From Spirochaetales bacterium Spiro_12 (GTDB lineage: Bacteria > Spirochaetota > Spirochaetia > Treponematales > Rectinemataceae): a DNA stretch of 32,123 nucleotides. Within the stretch, counting starts at the first letter, position 1. Each line of letters opens with the position of its first letter. The DNA lies in assembly GCA_001603165.1 (NCBI GenBank), contig LVBN01000136.1, positions 17,169 to 49,291 of the forward strand, in the 5' to 3' direction. The notes beneath the pieces were generated by a model, which was not told the DNA's origin, ran no database searches, and worked only from the letters and a program-made list of their open reading frames with translations. A program made the translations under genes and the position numbers. Below are positions 1 through 6,628 of this stretch, piece by piece.

Positions 1-777
1 GTCCTCCTGGAAACAGGAGGACGGCCGCCTGCCGGCAAACTCCTCTGGATCCTCGTCGCCGCCTTCGGGGCCCGCAACGCCGCCAACGCCCTCAACAGGA
101 TCATCGACGCCCGCATCGACGCCGCGAACCCCAGGACCGCCGGTCGCGCCCTTCCCCAGGGCAGAATCAAGCTCCGGGAATTGTGGTTTTTCACCGGAGC
201 TATGCTCGCCCTACTGGTATTAGGCGCCGCCATGCTCAATCCCCTCTGCCTCGCCCTGCTTCCCGTGGCGGGTATTCTCGTCTTCGGCTATTCCTATACC
301 AAGCGCTTCACCTGGCTTTGTCACTACTGGCTGGGACTCACCTGCTCGGCCGCGGTCATGGGCGCGTTCCTGGGAGTTTCGGGCCTCTTCGCCTTACGGT
401 ATTTTCTCCTTACCGCGGGAGTCGCCTTCTGGGTGGCCGGATTCGATATCCTCTACGCTATCCAAGACATTTCCTTCGATCGCGGAGCGGGACTTAAATC
501 AATACCCGCCCGCTTCGGCGAGAGGACAGCCCGGACGTTCGCCGCGCTTAGTCATCTCTCAGCCCTGGCTGGTTTCTCCAGTATTTTCCTCTTTTGGTCC
601 GCCGCGGGACTTGGCCTGCTGTTGGCCCTGATTCTCTGCACCAGCCTTCTCGTCGCCGAGCATCTCATAGCCGGCAAGGGCACCGAGCGGCATGTCAGAA
701 TCGCCGCCTATGGCATCAACGAGATAATACCCCTGGTAATTCTTGCCGGTGTTGCCCTGGATATATATCTGCTATAG
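1..777 (+). CDS. UbiA-family aromatic prenyltransferase (5' end outside window)
   Basis: An integral-membrane enzyme that attaches a polyprenyl chain to an aromatic or naphthoate ring during quinone synthesis. The frame is open from base 1, so the start lies upstream; about 258 codons are present. The first aspartate-rich motif that binds Mg-diphosphate is visible at about bases 85-126 (N-R-I-I-D-A-R-I-D, then N-P-R-T). A second conserved region, around D-I-L-Y-A-I-Q-D followed by D-R-x-x-G-x-x-S-I-P-A-R-F-G, lies near bases 445-516. Hydrophobic helices follow to the C-terminus. UbiX follows after 12 bases, as expected for the late steps of ubiquinone or of futalosine-type menaquinone synthesis, where UbiA-, UbiD- and UbiX-like proteins act together. 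In an anaerobe, menaquinone (an MqnP-like role) is the more likely product, but that is inference. The family call is secure. Confidence 0.9.
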   Translation, partial: VLLETGGRPPAGKLLWILVAAFGARNAANALNRIIDARIDAANPRTAGRALPQGRIKLRELWFFTGAMLALLVLGAAMLNPLCLALLPVAGILVFGYSYTKRFTWLCHYWLGLTCSAAVMGAFLGVSGLFALRYFLLTAGVAFWVAGFDILYAIQDISFDRGAGLKSIPARFGERTARTFAALSHLSALAGFSSIFLFWSAAGLGLLLALILCTSLLVAEHLIAGKGTERHVRIAAYGINEIIPLVILAGVALDIYLL

Positions 778-789
778 AATAAGTCAAGG

Positions 790-1398
790 ATGGAACGATT
801 TCTCGTCTGCATCACCGGTGCTTCGGGCGCCATATACTCCCTGCGTCTTGTGGCCGCCCTGGCGGCTAGAGGCTGTATCGTCCATCTCTGCTGCTCCCCC
901 TGGGGCGCCCGGCTGATCCTCGAGGAAACGGGCAGACCGCTCGGTTACTGGCTCGGCAAAATTCGAAGCTCCGGCGGCCCCAATACCGCACCCGCAATAA
1001 TCCGCCAACATTCGGCCGAGGATTTCTCGGCCCCGATCGCCTCCGGCTCTTTCAGGCTGAACGGTACGATTATCAGCCCCTGCTCCATGGGAACCATGGG
1101 AAGTCTCGCCTCCGGCGCCTGTTCCACCCTCATCCATAGGGCGGGAGCGGTGGCCCTCAAGGAGGGTTGGCCTCTGGTGCTCGTACCGCGGGAGACCCCC
1201 CTTTCCCTGATAAGCCTGAAAGCCTTCGTGCAATTAAAGGAAGCCGGCGCGGTCATTCTTCCGGCCTGTCCCAGTTTTTACAGCAAACCGGAGACCATCG
1301 AGCAGCTGGCCGACACGGTGGTCAACCGGATTCTCGACCACCTGGACATGCCTAGCGAACAGGCTTATCGATGGCGCCAGCCGAGCCGATACACGTAG
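790..1398 (+). CDS. ubiX: UbiX-type flavin prenyltransferase
   Basis: Makes prenylated FMN, the cofactor of UbiD-type decarboxylases, from FMN and dimethylallyl phosphate; cytosolic. The 202-residue protein has the family's landmarks: the N-terminal flavin-binding T-G-A-S-G-A (residues 9-14), the central S-P-C-S-M-G-T-M segment followed by a glycine-rich loop and L-I-H-R-A, then L-V-L-V-P-R-E-T-P-L, and a C-terminal P-A-C-P-S-F-Y-S-K-P. Length is normal for the family. It begins 12 bases after the UbiA-like gene, so the two are almost certainly cotranscribed. A UbiD partner is not in the window and may lie upstream. The prenyl-FMN may serve quinone synthesis, or another UbiD enzyme elsewhere in the genome. 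Confidence 0.93.
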   Translation: MERFLVCITGASGAIYSLRLVAALAARGCIVHLCCSPWGARLILEETGRPLGYWLGKIRSSGGPNTAPAIIRQHSAEDFSAPIASGSFRLNGTIISPCSMGTMGSLASGACSTLIHRAGAVALKEGWPLVLVPRETPLSLISLKAFVQLKEAGAVILPACPSFYSKPETIEQLADTVVNRILDHLDMPSEQAYRWRQPSRYT

Positions 1399-1508
1399 AA
1401 GCCCGGAAGGCGCGGCGCCGGGGACGGTCGCTACCCGGAATTTCGACCGATTACCCCGGGACTGCGATGCTTTCCAACCCCGCGACCTTTTCGAAGGAGT
1501 TCGTACAC

Positions 1509-2486
1509 ATGGCAAGAAAAAAACTCATATACACAGCGCTGCTTGTGCTCTTCGCCGCCAGAGCCATCACCGCCCAGGCGCAAGGCGCCGGAACCGCGAA
1601 GGAGACAGCCGGCGCATCCGCCGAGGCTTCGGGCGGTGCATTGCGCCTGGGCGTCTTCGCCGACGCCGATTCCCTTCCCTTTCTCCTCTGCGAACGCGAC
1701 AAGCTCTTCGCCCAGGAAGGCGTCAACGTAGAACTCCTGCGATTCCAAAGCGCCGTGGAAAGGGATTCGGCATTCCAGGCCGGTGCCTTGGACGGTATGA
1801 TATCCGACATTCTCGCGGCCCAGCTTTCGGTCCAGGGAGGCTTCCCTCTCAAGATCACCAGCCTTACCGACGGACGTTACGGCATAGCCGCCGCTCCCGG
1901 CTCGGAGATCAAAAGCCTCGGCGAGCTGGCAGGCAAATCCATAGCCACATCCAGAAACTCGGTTATCCATTACATGATCGACAAGCTTTTATCCGATGCC
2001 GGCGTGCCCGAAGATAAGATCCTCATAAGCCCTGTTCCCAAAATGCCCATTCGCCTCGAAATGCTCCTGGGAGGCATGGTTTCCGCGGCGGGCTTGCCCG
2101 AGCCCTTCCTCACCACCGCGGCCACCAGGGGCGCCAGAATTCTGGCCGCCACCGACGACTACGGCATGGGGCTCGGCGTGCTGCTCTTCTCGGAAAAGAG
2201 CCTGCGGGAAAAACTCCCCCTCGTCGAAAAACTCTACAAAGCCTATTGGAAAGCCGCTGGGCGCATAAACGCTTCTCCCGACACCTACCGCTCCCTCCTG
2301 GTGGAGGCCGCTGGTTTTTCCAAGGAAGCGGCCGCCGTCTACACCTTCGTGGTATATCAACGCCCCCGCCTTCCTTCGATGGCTGATTTGAACGCGGCAA
2401 TAGAATGGCTGAACAAAAAGGGGCTTCTCTCCGGCCGCGCGGATCCTCGACTCCTCCTCGATCCCCGTCCTATAGCTTCATTATAA
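1509..2486 (+). CDS. Exported ABC substrate-binding protein, NMT1/SsuA-like
   Basis: A periplasmic binding protein of 325 residues. An earlier in-frame ATG at 1371 overlaps ubiX; the ATG at 1509 is preferred because it has an AAGGAG ribosome site about 10 bases upstream and begins a clean Sec signal peptide (M-A-R-K-K, hydrophobic core, probable cleavage after A-Q-A near residue 24). There is no lipobox cysteine. The mature part has the pattern of the NMT1/THI5, SsuA and TauA group: L-R-L-G-V-F near the N-terminus, a domain with D-G-M-I-S-D, and a hinge region with S-L-G-E-L-A-G-K-S-I-A-T. The next gene, 18 bases downstream, is its ABC importer. This group carries pyrimidine precursors, sulfonates or other small organic ligands; the ligand here is unknown. 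Its position after quinone genes hints at an aromatic or vitamin-like ligand, but that is only inference. Confidence 0.85.
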   Translation: MARKKLIYTALLVLFAARAITAQAQGAGTAKETAGASAEASGGALRLGVFADADSLPFLLCERDKLFAQEGVNVELLRFQSAVERDSAFQAGALDGMISDILAAQLSVQGGFPLKITSLTDGRYGIAAAPGSEIKSLGELAGKSIATSRNSVIHYMIDKLLSDAGVPEDKILISPVPKMPIRLEMLLGGMVSAAGLPEPFLTTAATRGARILAATDDYGMGLGVLLFSEKSLREKLPLVEKLYKAYWKAAGRINASPDTYRSLLVEAAGFSKEAAAVYTFVVYQRPRLPSMADLNAAIEWLNKKGLLSGRADPRLLLDPRPIASL

Positions 2487-2504
2487 GAGGATCGAAGACC
2501 CGGC

Positions 2505-4133
2505 ATGACCAAGCTACGGCTGCGGAACTTAAGCTTTTCCTATCGCCTGCGGGGCGGCTCCGTCCCGGTGCTGGAGAACGTGGAGGCCGAATTCGAGGAA
2601 GGGCAGATCAGCGCCATCGTGGGCAAGTCGGGCTGCGGCAAGACCAGCCTTTTAAGGCTGATTGCCGGACTTTCCGCTCCCTCCCGGGGAGCTGTCGAGA
2701 TCGATGGCGCTCCCCTTGCAGGTATTCGGGAAAAAACTTCCATCATTTTCCAGGACTATGGCCTTCTTCCCTGGGCGAACGTCCGGGGGAATGCCGAACT
2801 AGGACTAAAGGCGAAAAGAGTCCCGGGCAAGGAGCGGCGTAGGAGGGTGGGGCCCATACTGGCCGAATTGGGTTTATCGCCCTTTATGCGTCTTTTCCCC
2901 GCGCGACTCTCGGGCGGCATGCGCCAACGGGTGGCCATAGCCCGGGCCCTGGCATCGGATAGCGATCTTCTGCTCCTGGACGAACCCTTTTCCAGCCTCG
3001 ACGCGATCAGCAGGGAGACCCTCCAGGACAATCTCCTGGAAGCCCAACGCAAACATGGAACCACGATCATCCTCGTCACCCATTCCATCGAGGAAGCGGC
3101 CTATCTGGCCGACACGGTCTACTTTCTTGACGGCAGCCCCTCCAGCCTTTCCGCCCGCCACGAAACGGGCAGGCGGATCTACGAATCGCGGGACTGTTCG
3201 AAAAAACCCCGGGCTCCCGAGCCGGCGACTTTCTCGGGCAGGGCGACAGAAGTCGCGGGATCGTACAGGAACAGCCTCCCGTATTTTTCCGATATCGCTA
3301 CCCTGCGCCAGCTCTTCTCAAGCCTTCCACCCTCAAAGCCCGAACCCCTGCGGCTGGAACGGAAACTATCCCAAACCCTCCATGGGTTCTGGAACCGCCT
3401 CGCCAAGACCCTGGCGGCCGCCTGCATCCTCCTGGCCGCCTGGGCCGGTCTCGCTTCCCTGCTTGGAAAGCCCTTTCTGCCCAGGCCCGGCCTCGCCATC
3501 AGCGTCTTGGTCCAGGGGCTCCAAAGCGGCCTCATTCTGGACCATATCGGAACATCGCTGCGCAGAATACTCTTCGCGCTTCTCCTGGCGGCTCCGCCTG
3601 CCTGGGCGCTGGGTCTCATGGCGGGCAGGATCAAGCTTGCCGAAACCCTTCTCTCGCCCATCATGTACCTGCTCCACCCGCTTCCCAAGGTGGCCTTCCT
3701 GCCTATCCTGATGCTTCTCCTGGGCCTGGGCGACGGATCCAAGATCGCCCTCATGGGTTTGGTCGTCTTCGGCCAGCTCTTCATGGCCGCCCGCGACTCG
3801 GCGAAGGCTATCGCCCCGCCCCTGGTGGACTCGGTCCGCTCTTTGGGCTGCCGTTCCTGGGGTATCTTTCGCTGGGTGATCGCCCCCGCCACCCTGCCCT
3901 CCCTGATCTCCGCCCTCAGGGTGAGCCTGGGGACCTCCATCGCCGTCCTCTTCCTCTCCGAAACCTTCGCCTCCATGGATGGCCTGGGCTGGTACATAAT
4001 GGATGCCTGGTCCCGGGTGAACTACCCCGACATGTATGCCGCCATCCTCGCCCTGGCCCTCCTGGGCTTAAGCCTCTACCTTATCCTGGACGCCCTGGAA
4101 TCATTGGCCCTGCGTTGGCGGGAGGTCGGCTAA
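2505..4133 (+). CDS. ABC importer with ATPase and permease fused in one polypeptide
   Basis: A 542-residue inner-membrane importer subunit. Residues 1 to about 230 form an SsuB/TauB-like ATPase: Walker A G-K-S-G-C-G-K-T-S (40-48), Q-loop I-F-Q-D-Y-G-L-L-P-W, signature L-S-G-G-M-R-Q, Walker B L-L-L-L-D-E-P-F, and switch-histidine segment V-T-H-S-I-E-E-A. After a polar linker (about 230-300) comes an SsuC-like permease of the BPD_transp_1 type with several membrane helices and an EAA-like loop (D-S-V-R-S-L-G-C-R-S-W-G-I-F-R-W-V). These domains are usually separate genes; here one frame runs through both with no stop. The protein would dimerise to give two ATPases and two permeases. It lies 18 bases after the binding protein and probably serves it. 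A few dozen bases then separate it from the acyltransferase promoter. Confidence 0.9.
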   Translation: MTKLRLRNLSFSYRLRGGSVPVLENVEAEFEEGQISAIVGKSGCGKTSLLRLIAGLSAPSRGAVEIDGAPLAGIREKTSIIFQDYGLLPWANVRGNAELGLKAKRVPGKERRRRVGPILAELGLSPFMRLFPARLSGGMRQRVAIARALASDSDLLLLDEPFSSLDAISRETLQDNLLEAQRKHGTTIILVTHSIEEAAYLADTVYFLDGSPSSLSARHETGRRIYESRDCSKKPRAPEPATFSGRATEVAGSYRNSLPYFSDIATLRQLFSSLPPSKPEPLRLERKLSQTLHGFWNRLAKTLAAACILLAAWAGLASLLGKPFLPRPGLAISVLVQGLQSGLILDHIGTSLRRILFALLLAAPPAWALGLMAGRIKLAETLLSPIMYLLHPLPKVAFLPILMLLLGLGDGSKIALMGLVVFGQLFMAARDSAKAIAPPLVDSVRSLGCRSWGIFRWVIAPATLPSLISALRVSLGTSIAVLFLSETFASMDGLGWYIMDAWSRVNYPDMYAAILALALLGLSLYLILDALESLALRWREVG

Positions 4134-4167
4134 GCAAGCGTCCCTTTTTGAATACAACTGAATTTCC

Positions 4168-4196
4168 TTGCGCCAACATCCCTTTCCAATTACACT
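4168..4196 (+). promoter_or_regulatory. Possible sigma-70-type promoter of the acyltransferase gene
   Basis: TTGCGC (4168-4173), a 17-base spacer, and TACACT (4191-4196). The -35 match is modest and the -10 match fair. A transcript would start about 7 bases after the -10 box, almost at the ATG at 4205, and no ribosome site is visible before that ATG. This would give a leaderless or nearly leaderless mRNA. Confidence 0.4.
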
Positions 4197-4204
4197 AGCT
4201 AAAA

Positions 4205-5575
4205 ATGTACGCACAACCCATCGCCGAGGCTAAGGCTCCGGTTCGGCTCGCGCAGAATAGGATACGGCCTCCGGTTCTGGCATTCTTCCGCCTCATCTCC
4301 CCCCTCTATATGAAGGCGACCCTGGGATTTTCCAGGGTGAGGCTCCTCAATGCCGAGCGATTGGTGAGGGCCTACGCCGATTTCTTCCAGGGCAAGACCA
4401 GGCTTCTCGTCGCATTCCGCCATCCCTACGGCGACGAGGCCCAGCTCATGGCGTATGTGATAGGCAAGCTCCTGGCCAGGGAAGCCAAGGCAAGGGGGAT
4501 CGAACTTGCGCAAAAACCCCACGCCCATTTCGTGCACGGATACGAGGTTCCCCTCTGGGCGGGAGCTTTCGAACGCTGGCTTCTGCCGAGGGTGGGAGCC
4601 CTTCCGGTATACCACGCCAAGTTCGACAGCCCGAGTGTCAGGCGTATCCGCGGCCTGATGAAGGACGGTCGGTATCCCATAGCCCTGGCGCCGGAAGGCC
4701 AGGTTTCCTATTCCAGCGAAGAGCCCCCCAGGCTGGAGTCGGGGGCGTCGAGGATCTGCCTCTGGTGCGCCGAAGACCTTAAGCGGGAGGGGCGGAACGA
4801 AGCTGTGGTTCTCCTGCCCATATCGATTCACCAGCGCTGGCCCAAAGCGACCGAAAAAGCTCTGGATGCGCTCATACTGGGCATGGAGGGGGACTGCGGC
4901 CTCGCCCGGGTCGCCGGGGAAAGCCGTTTCGAGCGGCTCCAGCGTCTGGGCGAGGCCGTGCTGGCAGCGGCCGAACAGCAGTACCGGCACTTCTATGGCG
5001 CCGAACTGCCCGAAACGCCGGGGCTTTCCAGCGCCCAGCGGCTGTCCGGGCTTCGCCAAGCCGCGCTAACCACCGCCGAGCGCTGCTTCCATCTTAAACC
5101 CGAAGGCGATGAAATTCGACGGGTGTACAGGATACGCCAGACGGGCTGGGACAGAATTTTCAGGGCCGATATGGCCGATTCGGAACAGATGCCCGCCCTA
5201 AAGCGCTCTCTGGCCGACAGGCTCGCGGGAGAAGCCTGGTACGCTTCCCGTCACATGGAGCTGGTGGATCTGGCCTATTATCTCGACCTGGATCGACTCA
5301 AACCCGAGGATCCCCTGGAACTCTATATAGAAACCGCGCAAAACTATTACGATCTCATCTCCCGGCTCATGGGAGGGAATATCTCCCAGAGGAAGGCGCT
5401 ACGTCCGAAAGAAGGGATAGTGATCGTCGGAAAGCCACTGCCTGTGGACCGGACGTTAAAGGCCCTCGGCCTCCAGGTCAAGCCGAGCAAAGCCGCGACC
5501 GAGGCTTTGAATCGCGTCCTCCTAGCCGAGTTCCTGACTTGTATCGAAGAAATACGTCAAGCCAGGCTTGGTTAA
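4205..5575 (+). CDS. Lysophospholipid acyltransferase-family protein (PlsC-like)
   Basis: A 456-residue protein of the glycerolipid acyltransferase superfamily. The catalytic H-x4-D motif is H-P-Y-G-D-E (H73, D77) and the acceptor-binding P-E-G motif is L-A-P-E-G-Q-V-S-Y (E164, G165), at the usual spacing. The family transfers an acyl chain to a lysophospholipid or similar acceptor at the cytoplasmic face of the membrane. It is about twice the length of a minimal PlsC; residues from about 240 on form an extra helical C-terminal part with no motif I recognise, so the acceptor may differ from lysophosphatidate. It has no Shine-Dalgarno sequence and a possible promoter lies immediately upstream. 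It appears to be a single-gene unit. The fold call is good; the substrate is unknown. Confidence 0.82.
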   Translation: MYAQPIAEAKAPVRLAQNRIRPPVLAFFRLISPLYMKATLGFSRVRLLNAERLVRAYADFFQGKTRLLVAFRHPYGDEAQLMAYVIGKLLAREAKARGIELAQKPHAHFVHGYEVPLWAGAFERWLLPRVGALPVYHAKFDSPSVRRIRGLMKDGRYPIALAPEGQVSYSSEEPPRLESGASRICLWCAEDLKREGRNEAVVLLPISIHQRWPKATEKALDALILGMEGDCGLARVAGESRFERLQRLGEAVLAAAEQQYRHFYGAELPETPGLSSAQRLSGLRQAALTTAERCFHLKPEGDEIRRVYRIRQTGWDRIFRADMADSEQMPALKRSLADRLAGEAWYASRHMELVDLAYYLDLDRLKPEDPLELYIETAQNYYDLISRLMGGNISQRKALRPKEGIVIVGKPLPVDRTLKALGLQVKPSKAATEALNRVLLAEFLTCIEEIRQARLG

Positions 5576-5822
5576 TAGTTAAACGTATTGTTTTGACACA
5601 CTAAACAGGTCTTTTTTGATACGCTTGAGTGAATTTCGCCCGCCCCTGATGCGGATTTTTCGTTTTTTTGTGCTTTAAAGCCAATTTTGTCATGCCCTGA
5701 GTACTTCAGCTTCCTGAAACGCGATTCCCTAATGAAAAACATCACTGGTTTAGATAATATTAATATATATAGTATAATGATATATAATTTTATCAAAATA
5801 ATTCTGTCATCGTTTTCTTTTT
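5576..5822. other. Intergenic AT-rich control region upstream of hsp20
   Basis: No credible gene. The part from about 5740 to 5822 is far richer in A and T than its surroundings and is probably bendable. An inverted repeat TTCAG-CTTC-CTGAA lies at 5705-5718, about 115 bases upstream of the sigma-54 promoter. That is a plausible distance for an activator site, but its role is not shown. A poor GC-rich hairpin followed by T runs near 5640-5670 might end acyltransferase transcription. A 74-codon minus-strand frame here has low-complexity content and is rejected. Confidence 0.5.
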
Positions 5823-5837
5823 TGGCACGCCTATTGC
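5823..5837 (+). promoter_or_regulatory. Sigma-54 (RpoN) promoter of the small heat-shock gene
   Basis: TGGCAC (5823-5828), five bases, then TTGC (5834-5837), with a preceding T and a following T. It matches the -24/-12 consensus fully, with the invariant GG and GC exactly 10 bases apart. Transcription should start near 5848, giving a leader of about 90 bases before hsp20. Sigma-54 promoters need an ATP-driven enhancer-binding protein, whose site probably lies in the AT-rich region upstream. Confidence 0.85.
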
Positions 5838-5940
5838 TTGTATATTAGTGGACGCCCGAAAGGGGTCCCGCACGGAACGGCGGCCCGTGAGGCACAGGCC
5901 TTCCGGCGAAAGATAACCTAAACCTTTTTGGAGGTGCTTT

Positions 5941-6360
5941 ATGAACAACCTGACCCTTTACGGCAACAATCCCTTCGATCTGATCGATCGCTTCTTCTCC
6001 AACGACGACCTTTTCTACACCGGCTTCAGGACCCCCGCGGTGGATATCAGCGAAGAGGACAACCGATACCTCATAGAGGCCGAGCTTCCCGGGCTTTCCG
6101 AGAAAGATGTCAAGCTCGAACTCAAGGACGGTATTCTCTATCTCTCCACCGCAAAGAAGGAAAGCAAGGAAGAGAAGAGCGCCAAGAACCGCTGGCTGCG
6201 CAGGGAGCGCAGGGAGTTCCAGTTCTCCCGTTCTTTCGACCTGCCCGACAACATCGATGTGGAGAAGATCGAAGCCAGTTTCCGCGACGGTCTGCTCACC
6301 GTCGCCCTGCCCAAGAAGGCCGAGGCGGCCCCCCGCATCGTTCCGGTGAAAGTAGCCTAA
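5941..6360 (+). CDS. hsp20: Small heat-shock protein, Hsp20/alpha-crystallin family
   Basis: An ATP-independent holdase chaperone that binds unfolding proteins in the cytosol. The 139-residue protein has an alpha-crystallin domain from about residue 36 to 130: T-P-A-V-D-I-S-E-E-D, L-P-G-L-S-E-K-D-V, then F-S-R-S-F-D-L-P-D-N-I and the closing G-L-L-T-V-A-L-P-K. The last part is the family's A-x-x-x-x-G-V-L-type element. A strong GGAGG lies at 5930-5934. The gene stands alone between a sigma-54 promoter and a strong terminator, so its expression depends on an enhancer-binding protein rather than on ordinary housekeeping promoters. No I-x-I tail is obvious at the C-terminus, although I-V-P-V near the end may play that part. 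Confidence 0.95.
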   Translation: MNNLTLYGNNPFDLIDRFFSNDDLFYTGFRTPAVDISEEDNRYLIEAELPGLSEKDVKLELKDGILYLSTAKKESKEEKSAKNRWLRRERREFQFSRSFDLPDNIDVEKIEASFRDGLLTVALPKKAEAAPRIVPVKVA

Positions 6361-6384
6361 GTAAGGTAGCCTAAACCAGGAACC

Positions 6385-6458
6385 GTCGGGAGCGCGAGCG
6401 CCCGGACAGGAAATGTGAGTTTTTAGTTTGCCGGCGATTGAGCGACAAAAATCCGGCA
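6385..6458 (+). other. Two hairpins in the hsp20 3' region
   Basis: A CGGG/CCCG-based stem-loop spans about 6385-6407, and TGCCGG/CCGGCA pairs at 6429-6434 and 6453-6458. Both lie before the terminator. They could stabilise the mRNA end, or be part of a 3' RNA. No function can be read from the sequence. Confidence 0.4.
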
Positions 6459-6467
6459 CTCTACAAA

Positions 6468-6502
6468 GGGCCGGCGGGCTTGCTGCCCGCCGGCCCTTTT
6501 TT
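6468..6502 (+). terminator. Intrinsic terminator after hsp20
   Basis: A perfect 12-base-pair GC-rich stem (6468-6479 with 6485-6496), a five-base loop, and six T residues (6497-6502). It is a textbook rho-independent terminator on the + strand. Confidence 0.95.
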
Positions 6503-6565
6503 GCCCCGCCCAGCGCAGGATCTTCCCAAAGTCCAGCCTTATGGTACAGAATCCGAATCAACACG

Positions 6566-6608
6566 CCCCGGCAAATAACGGGGTAGAAAATCTGTGGGTG
6601 AGTCACCC
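6566..6608. promoter_or_regulatory. Two inverted repeats in the leader of the ferredoxin-like gene
   Basis: CCCCG/CGGGG (6566-6570 and 6579-6583) and a perfect palindrome GGGTGA-G-TCACCC (6596-6608) lie just upstream of the GGAGG ribosome site. The second is only about 20 bases before the start codon, so it may be a repressor operator or an RNA hairpin affecting translation. No matching regulator was identified in the window. Confidence 0.4.
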
Positions 6609-6628
6609 GAAAAGCGGAGGCGGCCTCA

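Noticed and set aside
1371-1508. Upstream in-frame ATG for the binding protein
   Set aside because: It overlaps ubiX and would put 46 unrelated residues before a clean signal peptide; the ATG at 1509 has a strong ribosome site.
5572-5796. 74-codon minus-strand frame between the acyltransferase and hsp20
   Set aside because: It covers the AT-rich control region, has low-complexity Ile/Tyr/Leu content at its start and no ribosome site.
6352-6374. Nine-base direct repeat GTAGCCTAA at the hsp20 stop
   Set aside because: Short and single; likely a local duplication with no sign of function.
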